From positions 1 through 48,868 of the forward strand of contig CACDRL010000009.1 of the NCBI GenBank assembly GCA_902555435.1: 48,868 nt of DNA, read 5' to 3'. Positions 26,057 to 35,293 of this stretch are shown here, one piece after another (positions within the stretch are counted from its first letter, which is position 1; each line of letters opens with the position of its first letter). Source of the DNA: an uncultured Pelagibacteraceae bacterium (GTDB taxonomy: Bacteria > Pseudomonadota > Alphaproteobacteria > Pelagibacterales > Pelagibacteraceae). The position numbers and the translations under genes were made by a program. The notes below the pieces were generated by a model, which was not told where the DNA came from, did no database searches, and saw nothing but the letters and a program-made list of their open reading frames with translations.

Positions 26057-27345
26057 TGCTAATCTGGTTTCTCCCTTTATTTTTATTATTTTTGTTAATT
26101 GGATTACCAGTATTTTTTGGATTGTTGGCTGCTCCTGGAATTTTACTTTGGCTTAATGATCAATCTAGAGATGGAGCAATGCTTTATAGAAATATTTACA
26201 ATGGCATTGATAGTTTTCCTTTAATGGCAATTCCATTTTTTATGTTAGCTGGTGAGCTAATGAATAGGGGAGGAATTACTCAAAGATTAGTAGAATTTAG
26301 CCAAGCGATGATGGGTCATTTAAAAGGTGGTTTGGCACATGTTAACGTTTTAACTTCGATGCTTTTTGCTGGCCTATCTGGATCTGCAGTTGCGGATACT
26401 TCTGCAATTGGTTCAATGTTAATTCCTGCAATGGAGAAACAAGGTTATACTAAAAAATTTTCAGCAGCAATTACCGCAGCAAGCTCAGTTATTGGTCCAA
26501 TTATTCCGCCTTCAGGAATAATGATTATTTATGCATACGTCATGGGAGAGAGTGTAGCTGCCTTATTCTTAGCAGGTATTATTCCTGGAATTTTAGTTGG
26601 TGTTAGTTTGATGGTCACAATTAAGTTTATGGCTAAAAGATATAATTTTCCTGCTGTAACAAAAAAGACAACATGGAGCCAAAGAGGAAAAGCTTCTTTG
26701 AAAGCTTTTTTCCCATTGATGACCCCAGTCATAATTCTGGGAGGTATACTTGGAGGAATTTTTACACCAACAGAAGCATCTGCAGTTGCTGCTGCTTATG
26801 CAATGTTTATTGGTTTGTTTGTTTTAAAATCTTTAGAGTGGAAAGATGTCCCAAAGGTTATGACAAAAGCTGCAATGGTTTCATCTGTAGTATTACTTTT
26901 GGTTGGTGCTGCAATGGCTTTTAAAACAGTTGTTAGTTTATCTCATGCACCAGAATATCTTGCTGAATTTGTTTTGGGATTAACCGACAATCCTTATATT
27001 TTATTATTTCTTATTAATATTTTACTATTTGTTGTTGGCATGTTTTTAGATGCAGGTCCGGCAATAATTATATTAGGACCAATACTTGGACCTGTATTTG
27101 TAGAACTAGGTGTACACCCAGTTCATTTTGCAATTATTATGTCAGTTAACTTAACTGTTGGTTTAGCAACACCACCAATGGGTTTAGTGTTATTCGTAGC
27201 ATCTTCAGTTTCTGGAGAAAGAGTTGAAACTATATCAAAAGCAATATTACCGTTTTTAGCAGTTGAAGCTATTGTAATATTTTTAATTACATACTTCCCG
27301 TCAATTTCAATGACTATTCCCTTGCTTACAGGTTTTGCAAAATAG
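26056..27345 (+). CDS. dctM: TRAP transporter large permease subunit DctM
   Basis: The large membrane subunit (429 residues, about twelve helices), which carries the sodium-driven transport path. Family blocks include FPLMAIPFFMLAGELMNRGGI, LSGSAVADTSAIGSMLIPAM, SSVIGPIIPPSGIMIIYAY, GIFTPTEASAVAAAYA and VGLATPPMGLVLFVAS. It directly follows dctQ and is followed by the binding protein dctP after 87 bp. The gene order dctQ-M-P is one of the usual arrangements. Confidence 0.96.
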   Translation: MLIWFLPLFLLFLLIGLPVFFGLLAAPGILLWLNDQSRDGAMLYRNIYNGIDSFPLMAIPFFMLAGELMNRGGITQRLVEFSQAMMGHLKGGLAHVNVLTSMLFAGLSGSAVADTSAIGSMLIPAMEKQGYTKKFSAAITAASSVIGPIIPPSGIMIIYAYVMGESVAALFLAGIIPGILVGVSLMVTIKFMAKRYNFPAVTKKTTWSQRGKASLKAFFPLMTPVIILGGILGGIFTPTEASAVAAAYAMFIGLFVLKSLEWKDVPKVMTKAAMVSSVVLLLVGAAMAFKTVVSLSHAPEYLAEFVLGLTDNPYILLFLINILLFVVGMFLDAGPAIIILGPILGPVFVELGVHPVHFAIIMSVNLTVGLATPPMGLVLFVASSVSGERVETISKAILPFLAVEAIVIFLITYFPSISMTIPLLTGFAK

Positions 27346-27417
27346 TTTTAAATTTTTAGATAATAGACACAGAGGTACAAATTAGGTATAGTTTCTATAC
27401 TTAAATATATATTTAAA

Positions 27418-27425
27418 GAGAGGGA
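27418..27425 (+). promoter_or_regulatory. Strong ribosome-binding site of dctP
   Basis: GAGAGGGA lies 7 nt before the ATG at 27433, in a context AAAGAGAGGGAAATAAT that closely resembles the leader of tctC (44728-44740). Both genes encode abundant periplasmic binding proteins. Upstream is a small hairpin GTATAG-TTT-CTATAC (27386-27400) and a palindrome TTAAATATATATTTAA. Confidence 0.7.
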
Positions 27426-27432
27426 AATAATA

Positions 27433-28485
27433 ATGAGTAAATTAATTAAATCATTTTTTTCATTATTATTCTTAATTAGTTTTACAGCTTCTGTTTCAGC
27501 TGCTGATTACAATTTAAGAATGACTATGAACTCTAATGATCAAGATGAAGACTATGATGGTTCAGTGGTATTTAAAAACTACGTAGAAGCAGCATCAAAT
27601 GGAAAAATATCTGTGGAACTTTTTGTAGGTACACAGTTATGTTCTAAAGGAGCAGAATGTTTACAAGGTGTTTCTGATGGAAGTATCGACATTTACATTT
27701 CTACTTCTGGAGGAGCAGCTGGTGTATTCCCATATGTTCAAGTTTTAGATTTACCATATCTAATGGCAGATGACAGAATTGCTGAAGATGTTATGCAAGG
27801 TGATTTCGTAAGAACTATGAGACAAATGGCTCTTAAAGATTCAGGAGATTCAATAAGATTAATGACTATTGGAAACACTGGTGGATGGAGAAATTTTGCA
27901 AACACAAAAAGAAGAGTTGCAGAACCATCTGACATGAAAGGTCTAAAAATCAGAACTGTTGTAGCTGATTTACCTCAAGAGCTTGTAAGAGCTCTAGGTG
28001 CATCACCAACTCCTATTCCATGGCCAGAATTATTTACATCTTTTCAAACAGGTGTAGTTGAAGGTTCTAAAAATGGAATAACTGACATTATGAATATGAA
28101 GTTTCCAGATGCGGGTCTAAAATATGTTACTTTAGACGGTCATGCATACATGGGAGCACTTTGGTGGATGAACAATGCAAAATATCAATCTATGCCAAAA
28201 GAACTTAAGAAAGTTATTACGGATGGATTTTATGCATTGCAACAAGCAACATTTGCATCTCCAAAAAGAAAATCAATCAAAGCATATGAAGACTTTGTAG
28301 CAGGTGGTGGAGATCTATATGTTCCAACTCCAGCACAAAAAGCTAGCTTCAAAAAAGCTGCTAGTCCAGTTTATGATTGGTTTAAGTCAAATGTTAAAGG
28401 TGGTGGACAAATCTTTGACGCTTTAACTAGTGCAGTTGCTGATGCTGAGAAAAGAGCATCAAGTGCATACGACAAAGACTTATAA
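27433..28485 (+). CDS. dctP: TRAP transporter periplasmic substrate-binding protein DctP
   Basis: Exported ligand-binding protein of 350 residues. The signal peptide is residues 1-23, ending VSA before ADYNLRM. The DctP fold is seen in GVSDGSIDIYISTSGGAAGVFPYVQVLDLPYLM, the conserved substrate-carboxylate arginine in SDMKGLKIRTVVADL, and GVVEGSKNGITDIMNMKF. Carboxylate-type substrates are usual for this family. The position beside a 2-hydroxyacid dehydrogenase and inositol-like genes suggests a polyhydroxylated acid or related solute, but this is inference. Confidence 0.94.
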   Translation: MSKLIKSFFSLLFLISFTASVSAADYNLRMTMNSNDQDEDYDGSVVFKNYVEAASNGKISVELFVGTQLCSKGAECLQGVSDGSIDIYISTSGGAAGVFPYVQVLDLPYLMADDRIAEDVMQGDFVRTMRQMALKDSGDSIRLMTIGNTGGWRNFANTKRRVAEPSDMKGLKIRTVVADLPQELVRALGASPTPIPWPELFTSFQTGVVEGSKNGITDIMNMKFPDAGLKYVTLDGHAYMGALWWMNNAKYQSMPKELKKVITDGFYALQQATFASPKRKSIKAYEDFVAGGGDLYVPTPAQKASFKKAASPVYDWFKSNVKGGGQIFDALTSAVADAEKRASSAYDKDL

Positions 28486-28497
28486 TCTTAATTAAAT

Positions 28498-28527
28498 AAT
28501 GGGGCGGATTTAATTATTCGCCTCATT
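28498..28527 (+). terminator. Hairpin between convergent dctP and the Sel1 gene
   Basis: AATGGGGCG (28498-28506) pairs with CGCCTCATT (28519-28527) over nine positions with one G-U pair, around a 12-nt loop. There is no long T-run on either side, so it is a weak bidirectional terminator or an mRNA 3'-end stabiliser for the dctP message. It slightly overlaps the Sel1 gene's stop. Confidence 0.5.
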
Positions 28528-28996
28528 ACCTAAAAGGATAAATCCAAGCTTTGTAATCTTTAATAAGTATATGCGCTTTTTCAATTTGTTCAGGAGTCAT
28601 TTTTTTAATCACTTCCTCTTGAGAAATTGCAGCATCGGGATCACCTCCAATAGCAGACAAACCATACCACATGTAAGCTCGAACAAGATCAGGAGCAGGG
28701 AGTCCTCTACCGACTTCATAATACCATCCAACACCCGATTGAGCACCAGGATGACCTTTCATCGAAGATCTAAGATACCATTCAAAAGCTCTAACATCGT
28801 CTTGTTCAACTCCAAGACCCATTGCATACATAATTCCAATAAGCTCTTCAGCATCAGCGTTTCCAGATCGAGCAGCTGGCATCAGCTCTTCCATAGCTTC
28901 TTGAAATTTTCCAGCTTCCATCAAATCTCTAGCATTTTCAATTTCTGCAAAAACTATAGATGGAATAAAAAAAATTATAAAAAAGTATCTCAACAT
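28526..28996 (-). CDS. Secreted Sel1-repeat protein
   Basis: A 156-residue periplasmic protein. The signal peptide MLRYFFIIFFIPSIVFA precedes the mature part. Sel1-like repeats appear as NADAEELIGIMYAMGLGVEQDDVRAFEWYL and HPGAQSGVGWYYEVGRGLPAPDLVRAYMWYGLSA, with an incomplete third repeat. Sel1 domains are protein-binding scaffolds; the partner is unknown. It starts one base away from the di-haem peroxidase on the opposite strand. Confidence 0.9.
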   Translation of the reverse strand: MLRYFFIIFFIPSIVFAEIENARDLMEAGKFQEAMEELMPAARSGNADAEELIGIMYAMGLGVEQDDVRAFEWYLRSSMKGHPGAQSGVGWYYEVGRGLPAPDLVRAYMWYGLSAIGGDPDAAISQEEVIKKMTPEQIEKAHILIKDYKAWIYPFR

Positions 28997-30334
28997 ATAA
29001 AAATATTAATATTTATAATTCCATTTTTAATTTCAGCAAACAAAACATATTCAATTGAATTACCAAAACCTTTGACAAGTAATGATTTTCATAAAGTTGA
29101 TATAGAAAAAGTTAAAATTGGAAGACTTTTATTTCATGATAAAATTTTATCAGCCAATCGTAATATTGCTTGTGCAACCTGTCATAGCCATGATTTAGGA
29201 GGGTCTGATGGACTTTCATTAGGTATTGGCGAGGGAGGACATGGTATTGGATTAGAAAGAACAGCTGGATCAGGGGATGATAAAATTAAAAAACGTATTC
29301 CTAGAAATGCTCTAGCATTATGGAATTTAGGATTTAAAGATATTACAACACTACTTCACGATGGAAGAGTGACTAAATCTGACATATTTGGTAATGGTTT
29401 TAATACTCCAGCACAAGAACTGCTTCCAAAAGGTCTTGATAATATAGTTGCTGTACAGGCTTTATTTCCAATGACAAGACAATTTGAAATGGCTGGAAAT
29501 CCAGGTGAAAATGAAATTATAGGACTTGTTTCAAAAGTTGGTAAAGACAGTATGAGAATTGATAGAGTTTGGCCTGTAATTACTCATAGAATAAGAGGAG
29601 TTCCTGAATATGTTGAAATGTTTAAACATGCTTTTGATGATGTAGATAACGCTTTAGATATAAATATCACACATATAGTAAACTCAATTGCAGCTTTTGA
29701 AATTCATGAATGGACATCCTTTGACTCTCCATTTGATGAATATTTAAATGGAAATAAAACAGCTTTAAATTCAAATCAGATTGCAGGTATGAACTTATTC
29801 TATGGCAAAGCTAATTGTAGCTCATGTCATTCTGGATCATTATTGTCTGATCAAAAATTTCATTCAATAGGTATTCCTCAATTTGGACCAGGGAGAACTA
29901 GACCTTTTGATCCTTATGCGCGTGATGTTGGTAGAATGGTTGAAACAGATGATGTGAATGACATGTATAAATTTAAGACACCTGCGCTAAGAAATGTTTC
30001 TTTAACCGCACCTTATGGTCATAATGGTGCTTATCCAACACTTAAAGGCATAATTAAACAACATTTAAATCCAGTAGGTATGAATAAAAATTGGAAACCT
30101 CAATATGCAAATTTACCAAAGGCTCCATGGTTAGAACAAATTGATTTTGTAACTTTTTCAGACAAAAGAGAGCAGGATAGAATCATTTCAAGTATAGATA
30201 TCAAACCAATAGATTTGAGTGAAAAAGAAATTGACCAATTAGTATCTTTTTTAAAATCTCTAACTGGTAAAAGTGGAAATCAAAGACCACTCGGTAAACC
30301 AGAAAAAGTACCAAGTGGATTAACAATTGATTAA
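28997..30334 (+). CDS. Di-haem cytochrome c peroxidase / MauG-family protein
   Basis: Exported c-type cytochrome of about 445 residues. The first haem site is CATCH (residues 59-63) and the second CSSCH (274-278). TTLLHDGRVTKSDIFGNGF, PMTRQFEMAGNPGENEI and APYGHNGAYPTLKGII are typical. Members reduce peroxide with electrons from small cytochromes or modify proteins (MauG). No ATG, GTG or TTG is available between 28904 and the signal peptide. Translation from an ATA at 28997 gives a normal-looking signal, MKILIFIIPFLISANKTYS, so that start is proposed. Confidence 0.85.
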   Translation: MKILIFIIPFLISANKTYSIELPKPLTSNDFHKVDIEKVKIGRLLFHDKILSANRNIACATCHSHDLGGSDGLSLGIGEGGHGIGLERTAGSGDDKIKKRIPRNALALWNLGFKDITTLLHDGRVTKSDIFGNGFNTPAQELLPKGLDNIVAVQALFPMTRQFEMAGNPGENEIIGLVSKVGKDSMRIDRVWPVITHRIRGVPEYVEMFKHAFDDVDNALDINITHIVNSIAAFEIHEWTSFDSPFDEYLNGNKTALNSNQIAGMNLFYGKANCSSCHSGSLLSDQKFHSIGIPQFGPGRTRPFDPYARDVGRMVETDDVNDMYKFKTPALRNVSLTAPYGHNGAYPTLKGIIKQHLNPVGMNKNWKPQYANLPKAPWLEQIDFVTFSDKREQDRIISSIDIKPIDLSEKEIDQLVSFLKSLTGKSGNQRPLGKPEKVPSGLTID

Positions 30335-30365
30335 ACTTATTTAATTAAACTGATAGATAATAAAT

Positions 30366-31448
30366 ATGGAAAAAATTAAATATGGAATTATTGGAGCTGG
30401 TACAATGGCTCGAGAACATATTTTAAATTTATCTTTAATAGATGAAGCTGAAGTAGTTGCTCTTTCAGATCCACATGCGGAATCCTTGAAACAGTGTCAA
30501 GAATTACTCAAATCAGAAGTTGTTTGCTTTAAAAATCATCTAGATCTGATCAAAGAAAATTTAGTTGATGTTTATATAATTTCATCTCCTAATTTTACTC
30601 ATATTCAAATTTTAAAAGATGTAATTAAAACCAATAAACATATATTGGTTGAAAAACCTTTGTGTACTAAGACAAAAGATTGTTTAGAAATAGAAAAACT
30701 TACTAAAGATTACCCTTCAGTTTTTTGGACCGCAATGGAATATAGGTATATGCCTCCTGTTTCAAAATTTATCAAAGAAATTCACAGCAAAACAATTGGT
30801 GACCTAAAAACATTAACAATAAGAGAACACAGATTTCCTTTCTTAAAAAAAGTAAATGATTGGAACAGATTTGAAAAAAATACCGGAGGAACTTTAGTAG
30901 AAAAGTGTTGTCATTTTTTTGATTTGATGCGTTTTATTGTTAAGAGTGAGCCCATAAGTGTTTATGCGAGTGGGGGACAAGATGTAAATCATTTAGATGA
31001 AGAGTATGATGGGAAAAAACCAGATATTATTGATAATGCATACGTAATTGTTAATTTTGAGAATGGCTCAAGAAGTATGCTTGAGCTTTGTATGTTTGCT
31101 GAAAATTCTGAAATGCAAGAAGAGTTAACTGCAACAGGAAATATTGGCAAAATTGAAACTTCAGTTCCTTCAAACGAGTCCGGGAAAACTACTTCTGATG
31201 TAAGAATTGGTATGAGAGACGGGAAAACTAAACAAGAAAGTGTTAGCGTGGATCCAAAAATACTTGAAGCAGGACACCATCATGGTTCAACTTATTATGA
31301 ACATTTAGCCTTTATAAATGCAGTAAAAAATAAATTAAAACCAGAGGTATCTTTGAATGATGGATTAATTGCAGTTGCTATTGGAGAAGCTGCTGAGACA
31401 TCAATTAAACTTGGAAGAGTAGTTAAATTGAACGAGATAATTACTTAA
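30366..31448 (+). CDS. Gfo/Idh/MocA-family oxidoreductase
   Basis: NAD(P)-dependent sugar or cyclitol dehydrogenase-like protein of 360 residues. GIIGAGTMAREHIL is the Rossmann motif. ILVEKPLCTKTKDCLEI is the EKP hallmark, and GGTLVEKCCHFFDLMRFIV holds the probable catalytic histidine. Long C-terminal strands with GHHHGSTYYEHLAFI follow. It is one of three Gfo/Idh proteins in this window, and its closest substrate class is not readable. It overlaps the convergent 2-hydroxyacid dehydrogenase gene by 8 nt. Confidence 0.9.
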   Translation: MEKIKYGIIGAGTMAREHILNLSLIDEAEVVALSDPHAESLKQCQELLKSEVVCFKNHLDLIKENLVDVYIISSPNFTHIQILKDVIKTNKHILVEKPLCTKTKDCLEIEKLTKDYPSVFWTAMEYRYMPPVSKFIKEIHSKTIGDLKTLTIREHRFPFLKKVNDWNRFEKNTGGTLVEKCCHFFDLMRFIVKSEPISVYASGGQDVNHLDEEYDGKKPDIIDNAYVIVNFENGSRSMLELCMFAENSEMQEELTATGNIGKIETSVPSNESGKTTSDVRIGMRDGKTKQESVSVDPKILEAGHHHGSTYYEHLAFINAVKNKLKPEVSLNDGLIAVAIGEAAETSIKLGRVVKLNEIIT

Positions 31449-32361
31449 AAAAATCTATCGCTTTTTTAACTATAAAATCACTAACTCTTATATTTGATTC
31501 TGTTGTAACACCTGAAATATGAGGAGTTAAAATACAATTCATTTCAGATGTTATTCTTTCGCACAAATCTTTCTTAATAGGTTCATTTTCAAATACATCT
31601 AATGCAAATCCTGAAATTAGATTTTGATCATAAGCATCTATAAGATCATTCTCATTTACAACACTACCTCTTGAAGTATTAATTATTATTGGCTGTTTTT
31701 GCATTTTAGAGAATGAAGACTTGTTGATTAAATTTTTAGTCTCTTCTGTTAATGGTAAGTGCAAAGAAATAATATCTGCATTTTTAAATACAGCTTCTAA
31801 TGAGGATAATTTATAATTTTTTTCATTATCATCTAATTTTTTAATGTAAGGATCATAAGCCAAAACATTTAAGCCATTTTTCAAACTATAGTCCGCAACT
31901 ATTCTACCGATGGTACCAAATCCCACAATTCCAATACACTTTCCATTTATTTCTGCAGATTTAATAATAGTTCTAGGCCAATCACCTTTAACTGTTCCAT
32001 TATGAAACATAGGAATTTTTTTTATCAAAGACATCGAAGATGAAATCACATATTCAGCTACAGAGTCTGCATTCATGCCAGTTGCAGGTTGGACATGAAT
32101 ATTTTTGGTTTTACAAAATTCAGTATCAATATTATCTAAACCAACACCCAATCTTCCTATAAATTTTAAATTATTAGCATTAGATAAAATATCTTTATTT
32201 ACTTGAGTTTTATTTCTAACAATTAAACCATCGTGATCTTTTATTATTTCTTTTAATTTTTTAGTATTTTTCCAAAGTGTTTCATCAAATGTGATTTCAA
32301 AATTATTTTTTAAGTCGTCTATACTATTCCTATCCATAAATTCAGTTATTAAAATTTTCAT
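31441..32361 (-). CDS. D-2-hydroxyacid dehydrogenase family protein
   Basis: NAD-dependent dehydrogenase of 306 residues. GRLGVGLDNIDTEFC, GIVGFGTIGRIVADY, INTSRGSVVNENDL and LTPHISGVTTESN contain the cofactor loop, the catalytic arginine and the catalytic histidine in order. No ACT domain is present. It is the second such enzyme in the window and distinct from the one at 24382. It lies downstream of two dioxygenase-like genes and a PanE-like gene, reading in the same direction, with gaps of under 35 bp. Confidence 0.9.
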   Translation of the reverse strand: MKILITEFMDRNSIDDLKNNFEITFDETLWKNTKKLKEIIKDHDGLIVRNKTQVNKDILSNANNLKFIGRLGVGLDNIDTEFCKTKNIHVQPATGMNADSVAEYVISSSMSLIKKIPMFHNGTVKGDWPRTIIKSAEINGKCIGIVGFGTIGRIVADYSLKNGLNVLAYDPYIKKLDDNEKNYKLSSLEAVFKNADIISLHLPLTEETKNLINKSSFSKMQKQPIIINTSRGSVVNENDLIDAYDQNLISGFALDVFENEPIKKDLCERITSEMNCILTPHISGVTTESNIRVSDFIVKKAIDFFK

Positions 32362-32377
32362 AATAAAAAATTAATTC

Positions 32378-33361
32378 TTAAACTAAATTAGACAAATCTC
32401 TTTTATTTGTTTTATAAGTAGGAAGTGGATATTTAAAAGCATATTTACGTGGAATGCACCTTTCTTTTGCTTTTTCCCAAAGAGCTAACCATTGTTTAAA
32501 ATTCTGAATTTTAATATTTTTTTTATTTTTACTTCTCACATAAAAATTTGGAAGCGGTTCTCTTCCAGAAGGCTGTCCAGCTACATTATATCTAAGATCT
32601 GCGCTAATTCTAAAATCATTTGATCTATTTGGTAAAGAACAATGTATTGAGTGTTTGTGTAAAAGAATAATATCTCCGATATCTGCTTCCAAGTTAATGT
32701 GTTTCATTTTATCTAGTAATTTACTATCTTTAATTGCTACTTGGCCTCTATATCCAGAGATATGATTTAATAGTCCCATTTTATTTATCTTTTTAACAGT
32801 AATCATACACCCATTTTTTTTAGTAGTTTTAGTAAATGGTATCCAAACAGTAACCATATCGGTTAATTTTTGTCCTTTTGCATTAAGCACAGCAGCATCT
32901 TGATGCCAAGGTGTTCTTCCACTTAAACCATCAAAAACTGAACCTTTAGGTAATTTTTTTTCTGGTTGTTTAATCCTTGTATTTTGAACTGGGTTAGACA
33001 TAATTTCTTTACCTAAAATTTTTTCTACAACATCTAAAATATTTTTATTAGTTATTAAATTCCATAAAGATTGAGTAGCAAAATAATCACTGTCTTTCTT
33101 AACATGATCCCTTGGAAGTCTAGTGTTAAAATATTGATCTAAATCATCAATTTTTAATTTTGATATATAAGAATATTTTTTTTTAAAATCTAAATTAAGA
33201 GTTTTTTTTATATCTTTTTTTTTTGCAAATTTTTGGATCAAACAGTCCATAACAAATTCCATATCATTAAGAACTGGCTTTAGATCTCTTTGAAAGTTAA
33301 GAACGTTCTTGATCTTCAAATATCCTTGTTCAAATAATTTCTTTTGAAGATTATTTACCAT
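32378..33361 (-). CDS. Phytanoyl-CoA dioxygenase (PhyH) family protein
   Basis: Fe(II)/2-oxoglutarate hydroxylase of 327 residues. The iron ligands are His153 and Asp155 (TPWHQDAAVL) with His240 (HSIHCSLPNRS), and Arg251 (FRISADLRY) is the probable 2OG-binding arginine. PhyH members hydroxylate many small molecules, including ectoine and phosphonates. The substrate is unknown. It is the second in a run of three leftward genes with a second oxygenase-like gene just before it. Confidence 0.9.
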   Translation of the reverse strand: MVNNLQKKLFEQGYLKIKNVLNFQRDLKPVLNDMEFVMDCLIQKFAKKKDIKKTLNLDFKKKYSYISKLKIDDLDQYFNTRLPRDHVKKDSDYFATQSLWNLITNKNILDVVEKILGKEIMSNPVQNTRIKQPEKKLPKGSVFDGLSGRTPWHQDAAVLNAKGQKLTDMVTVWIPFTKTTKKNGCMITVKKINKMGLLNHISGYRGQVAIKDSKLLDKMKHINLEADIGDIILLHKHSIHCSLPNRSNDFRISADLRYNVAGQPSGREPLPNFYVRSKNKKNIKIQNFKQWLALWEKAKERCIPRKYAFKYPLPTYKTNKRDLSNLV

Positions 33362-33392
33362 TAATATAATTTAGTGGAATTTAACCATAATA

Positions 33393-34265
33393 TCAATTCT
33401 TAGGAGCAGATGTTAAATAGTTTGCATCATGAAAAGAAGTTAACATTTTTTTTTTATTACTGATAATATGTGGGTAGTATGCTGTTCCTTTGAAGTTCCA
33501 AATTACTGGTTTATTTAAAGCATAACTGCCGTAGATAAAAAATCTTTTAGGGCAGTTTTTTTCTATAAAACGTTTAACTCCATGATAGGAATTAGGTGTA
33601 GATTGAAAAAATACCGCAGTTCCCTTCTTAGGAGTAAATGCTTTTACTATTTCTAATTCACTCATTTTTGGAAATCTTCTGAAACTTTTTCTTAAATTTT
33701 TCTTTGATTTTTTTTTGTAAATTGTAAGCGATCCTCCATTTTTTTTTGGAATATCTGTTAGATAAATTAAGAAATTATATAATCTCGTAATATCATCTCT
33801 ATGAGGACGTAATCTGTATCCTCCTTTAGAAACTGAAAAATCAATATCTAAATTAACTTTTGGATTAGTGTAATTATTTCCTAACAATTTTTTTAATTCA
33901 CTTGAATTTAATTTCTTTTTAATAGTAAATTTCTTTTGATTAAATATTTTTGGCTTGTGAGTATTTGTCCAAGATCCATCTTTAAAATTTTTAGAAAAAA
34001 GGGTTTCAATTTTTTTATAAAATGCTTTGGTATTAAAAAGTTTAAAGAGTTTTTCAGAATTATTTGAGGATTTTATATAGTTATTAAAATTTTTAGAGCC
34101 TTTATTAATTCTACTTCGACCACCCATAATCATATCGTCAAAGGCTTTAGATTTACTAATCTCGTCAATTAATAAATCGCACGTATTTTTCTCAACAACT
34201 TTGTCTCCAACTAGTACAGGAAAATTACTTCTAATTTTTTTTAATCGATTGATTTTAAGCATCAA
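33393..34265 (-). CDS. Putative 2OG-Fe(II) oxygenase
   Basis: Lysine-rich 290-residue protein. His155 and Asp157 (RLRPHRDDITR) with His228 (TPNSYHGVKRF) make an iron triad, and Arg241 (KRFFIYGSYAL) is a plausible 2OG anchor. FLIYLTDIPKKNGGSLTIYKKK is the usual jelly-roll strand context. Its start overlaps the end of the PanE-like gene by 4 nt. The enzyme class is well supported; the substrate is unknown. Confidence 0.8.
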   Translation of the reverse strand: MMLKINRLKKIRSNFPVLVGDKVVEKNTCDLLIDEISKSKAFDDMIMGGRSRINKGSKNFNNYIKSSNNSEKLFKLFNTKAFYKKIETLFSKNFKDGSWTNTHKPKIFNQKKFTIKKKLNSSELKKLLGNNYTNPKVNLDIDFSVSKGGYRLRPHRDDITRLYNFLIYLTDIPKKNGGSLTIYKKKSKKNLRKSFRRFPKMSELEIVKAFTPKKGTAVFFQSTPNSYHGVKRFIEKNCPKRFFIYGSYALNKPVIWNFKGTAYYPHIISNKKKMLTSFHDANYLTSAPKN

Positions 34266-35206
34266 CTATACATACCTTCTTTAACCTTAATCATTTTATA
34301 CATAAGGTCGTTTAAAGGTGTTTTTACTCCATGTTTTTTTCCAATTTTAGAAACAGCACCACTAATAAAGTCAATTTCTGTTTTTCTTTTGTACTGAACA
34401 TCAAAAGCCATTGAAGATTTGTTTGTTTGCATAGAATCTACAATTTTATTGAACATAAATAGACATTCATCTTCAGAAACATTAACTCCATCAGCAAGCG
34501 CTACTTCTCTTGTCTCTAAAATGATTTCTTTACCAAGTCCTCTCGATACATCATTAGCTTTATTATTTACGTAAAGATCGGTGTGATGTAGATCAAAGAT
34601 AGCTGAAAGAGGACCAATTGCAGTCAGAGCAAAAAGTTTCATCCATTTTCTTTTTTTTACATCTTCAGCTGCAATCATTTCTAAATTATGTGCAGTAAAA
34701 GTATCAGCTATTTCTGAAATTCTTTCTGTTATTCCTCCTTCATATTCACCAATCCATGAAGGTAGTGCACCATGGTTCATTATATGACCTGGTCCTAAAA
34801 TATTTGAAGCCTGTGTTGTTGTTCCACCGATTACTTTTTCATTTCCAACGATACTTTGAATTATTGCCTCATGACCAATACCATTTTGAAAAGACATGAA
34901 GACTGTTTTTTCACTAATAATATTTTTTATACTATTTAATGCTGGTTCTAATGCTGTTGCTTTGCACATAACAATTACTGCATCCATTTTATCTAACGAA
35001 GATGGATCCGAAGTAGCTTTAACTTTAATTATACGATCTCCACCATGACCATCCATTTTTAAACCATCTTTGTTAATTGCATCGACATGTTCTTTCCAAA
35101 CATCAATTAAAGTTACATTTAATCCTTTTTCAGCCATCAATCCTCCAAACAGGCATCCCATAGCACCTGCACCTAATACAGCTACTTTTAAATCTTTATT
35201 TATCAT
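34262..35206 (-). CDS. Ketopantoate reductase (PanE/ApbA)-family protein
   Basis: NADPH-dependent 2-ketoacid reductase of 314 residues. VLGAGAMGCLFGGLMAEKG is the cofactor-binding site, SFQNGIGHE the conserved mid-domain motif, KRKWMKLFALTAIGPLSAI carries the catalytic lysine, and KRKTEIDFISGAVSKIGK the conserved glutamate. True PanE makes pantoate; many paralogues act on other 2-ketoacids. A PanB-like gene lies 1.5 kb away but on the other strand. It heads the leftward group with two oxygenase genes and a hydroxyacid dehydrogenase. Confidence 0.88.
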   Translation of the reverse strand: MINKDLKVAVLGAGAMGCLFGGLMAEKGLNVTLIDVWKEHVDAINKDGLKMDGHGGDRIIKVKATSDPSSLDKMDAVIVMCKATALEPALNSIKNIISEKTVFMSFQNGIGHEAIIQSIVGNEKVIGGTTTQASNILGPGHIMNHGALPSWIGEYEGGITERISEIADTFTAHNLEMIAAEDVKKRKWMKLFALTAIGPLSAIFDLHHTDLYVNNKANDVSRGLGKEIILETREVALADGVNVSEDECLFMFNKIVDSMQTNKSSMAFDVQYKRKTEIDFISGAVSKIGKKHGVKTPLNDLMYKMIKVKEGMYS

Positions 35207-35293
35207 CGTTACCTTTTTAAAATTATTTATGTATAGAAATTATATATATTATCTATAGACAATATGCAAAATAAATTATAGCTTATTTACATT

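Noticed and set aside
26673..26924. Overlapping reading frame inside dctM
   Set aside because: Out-of-frame shadow of a clear TRAP permease gene with no plausible start or domain.
27386..27416. Hairpin and AT palindrome upstream of dctP as a riboswitch
   Set aside because: The stems are short and purely AT-rich; no known aptamer motif is visible.
28571..28996. Long N-terminal extension of the di-haem peroxidase frame
   Set aside because: It is the antisense of the Sel1 gene, with serine- and phenylalanine-rich low-complexity character and no domain; the signal peptide begins at 28997.
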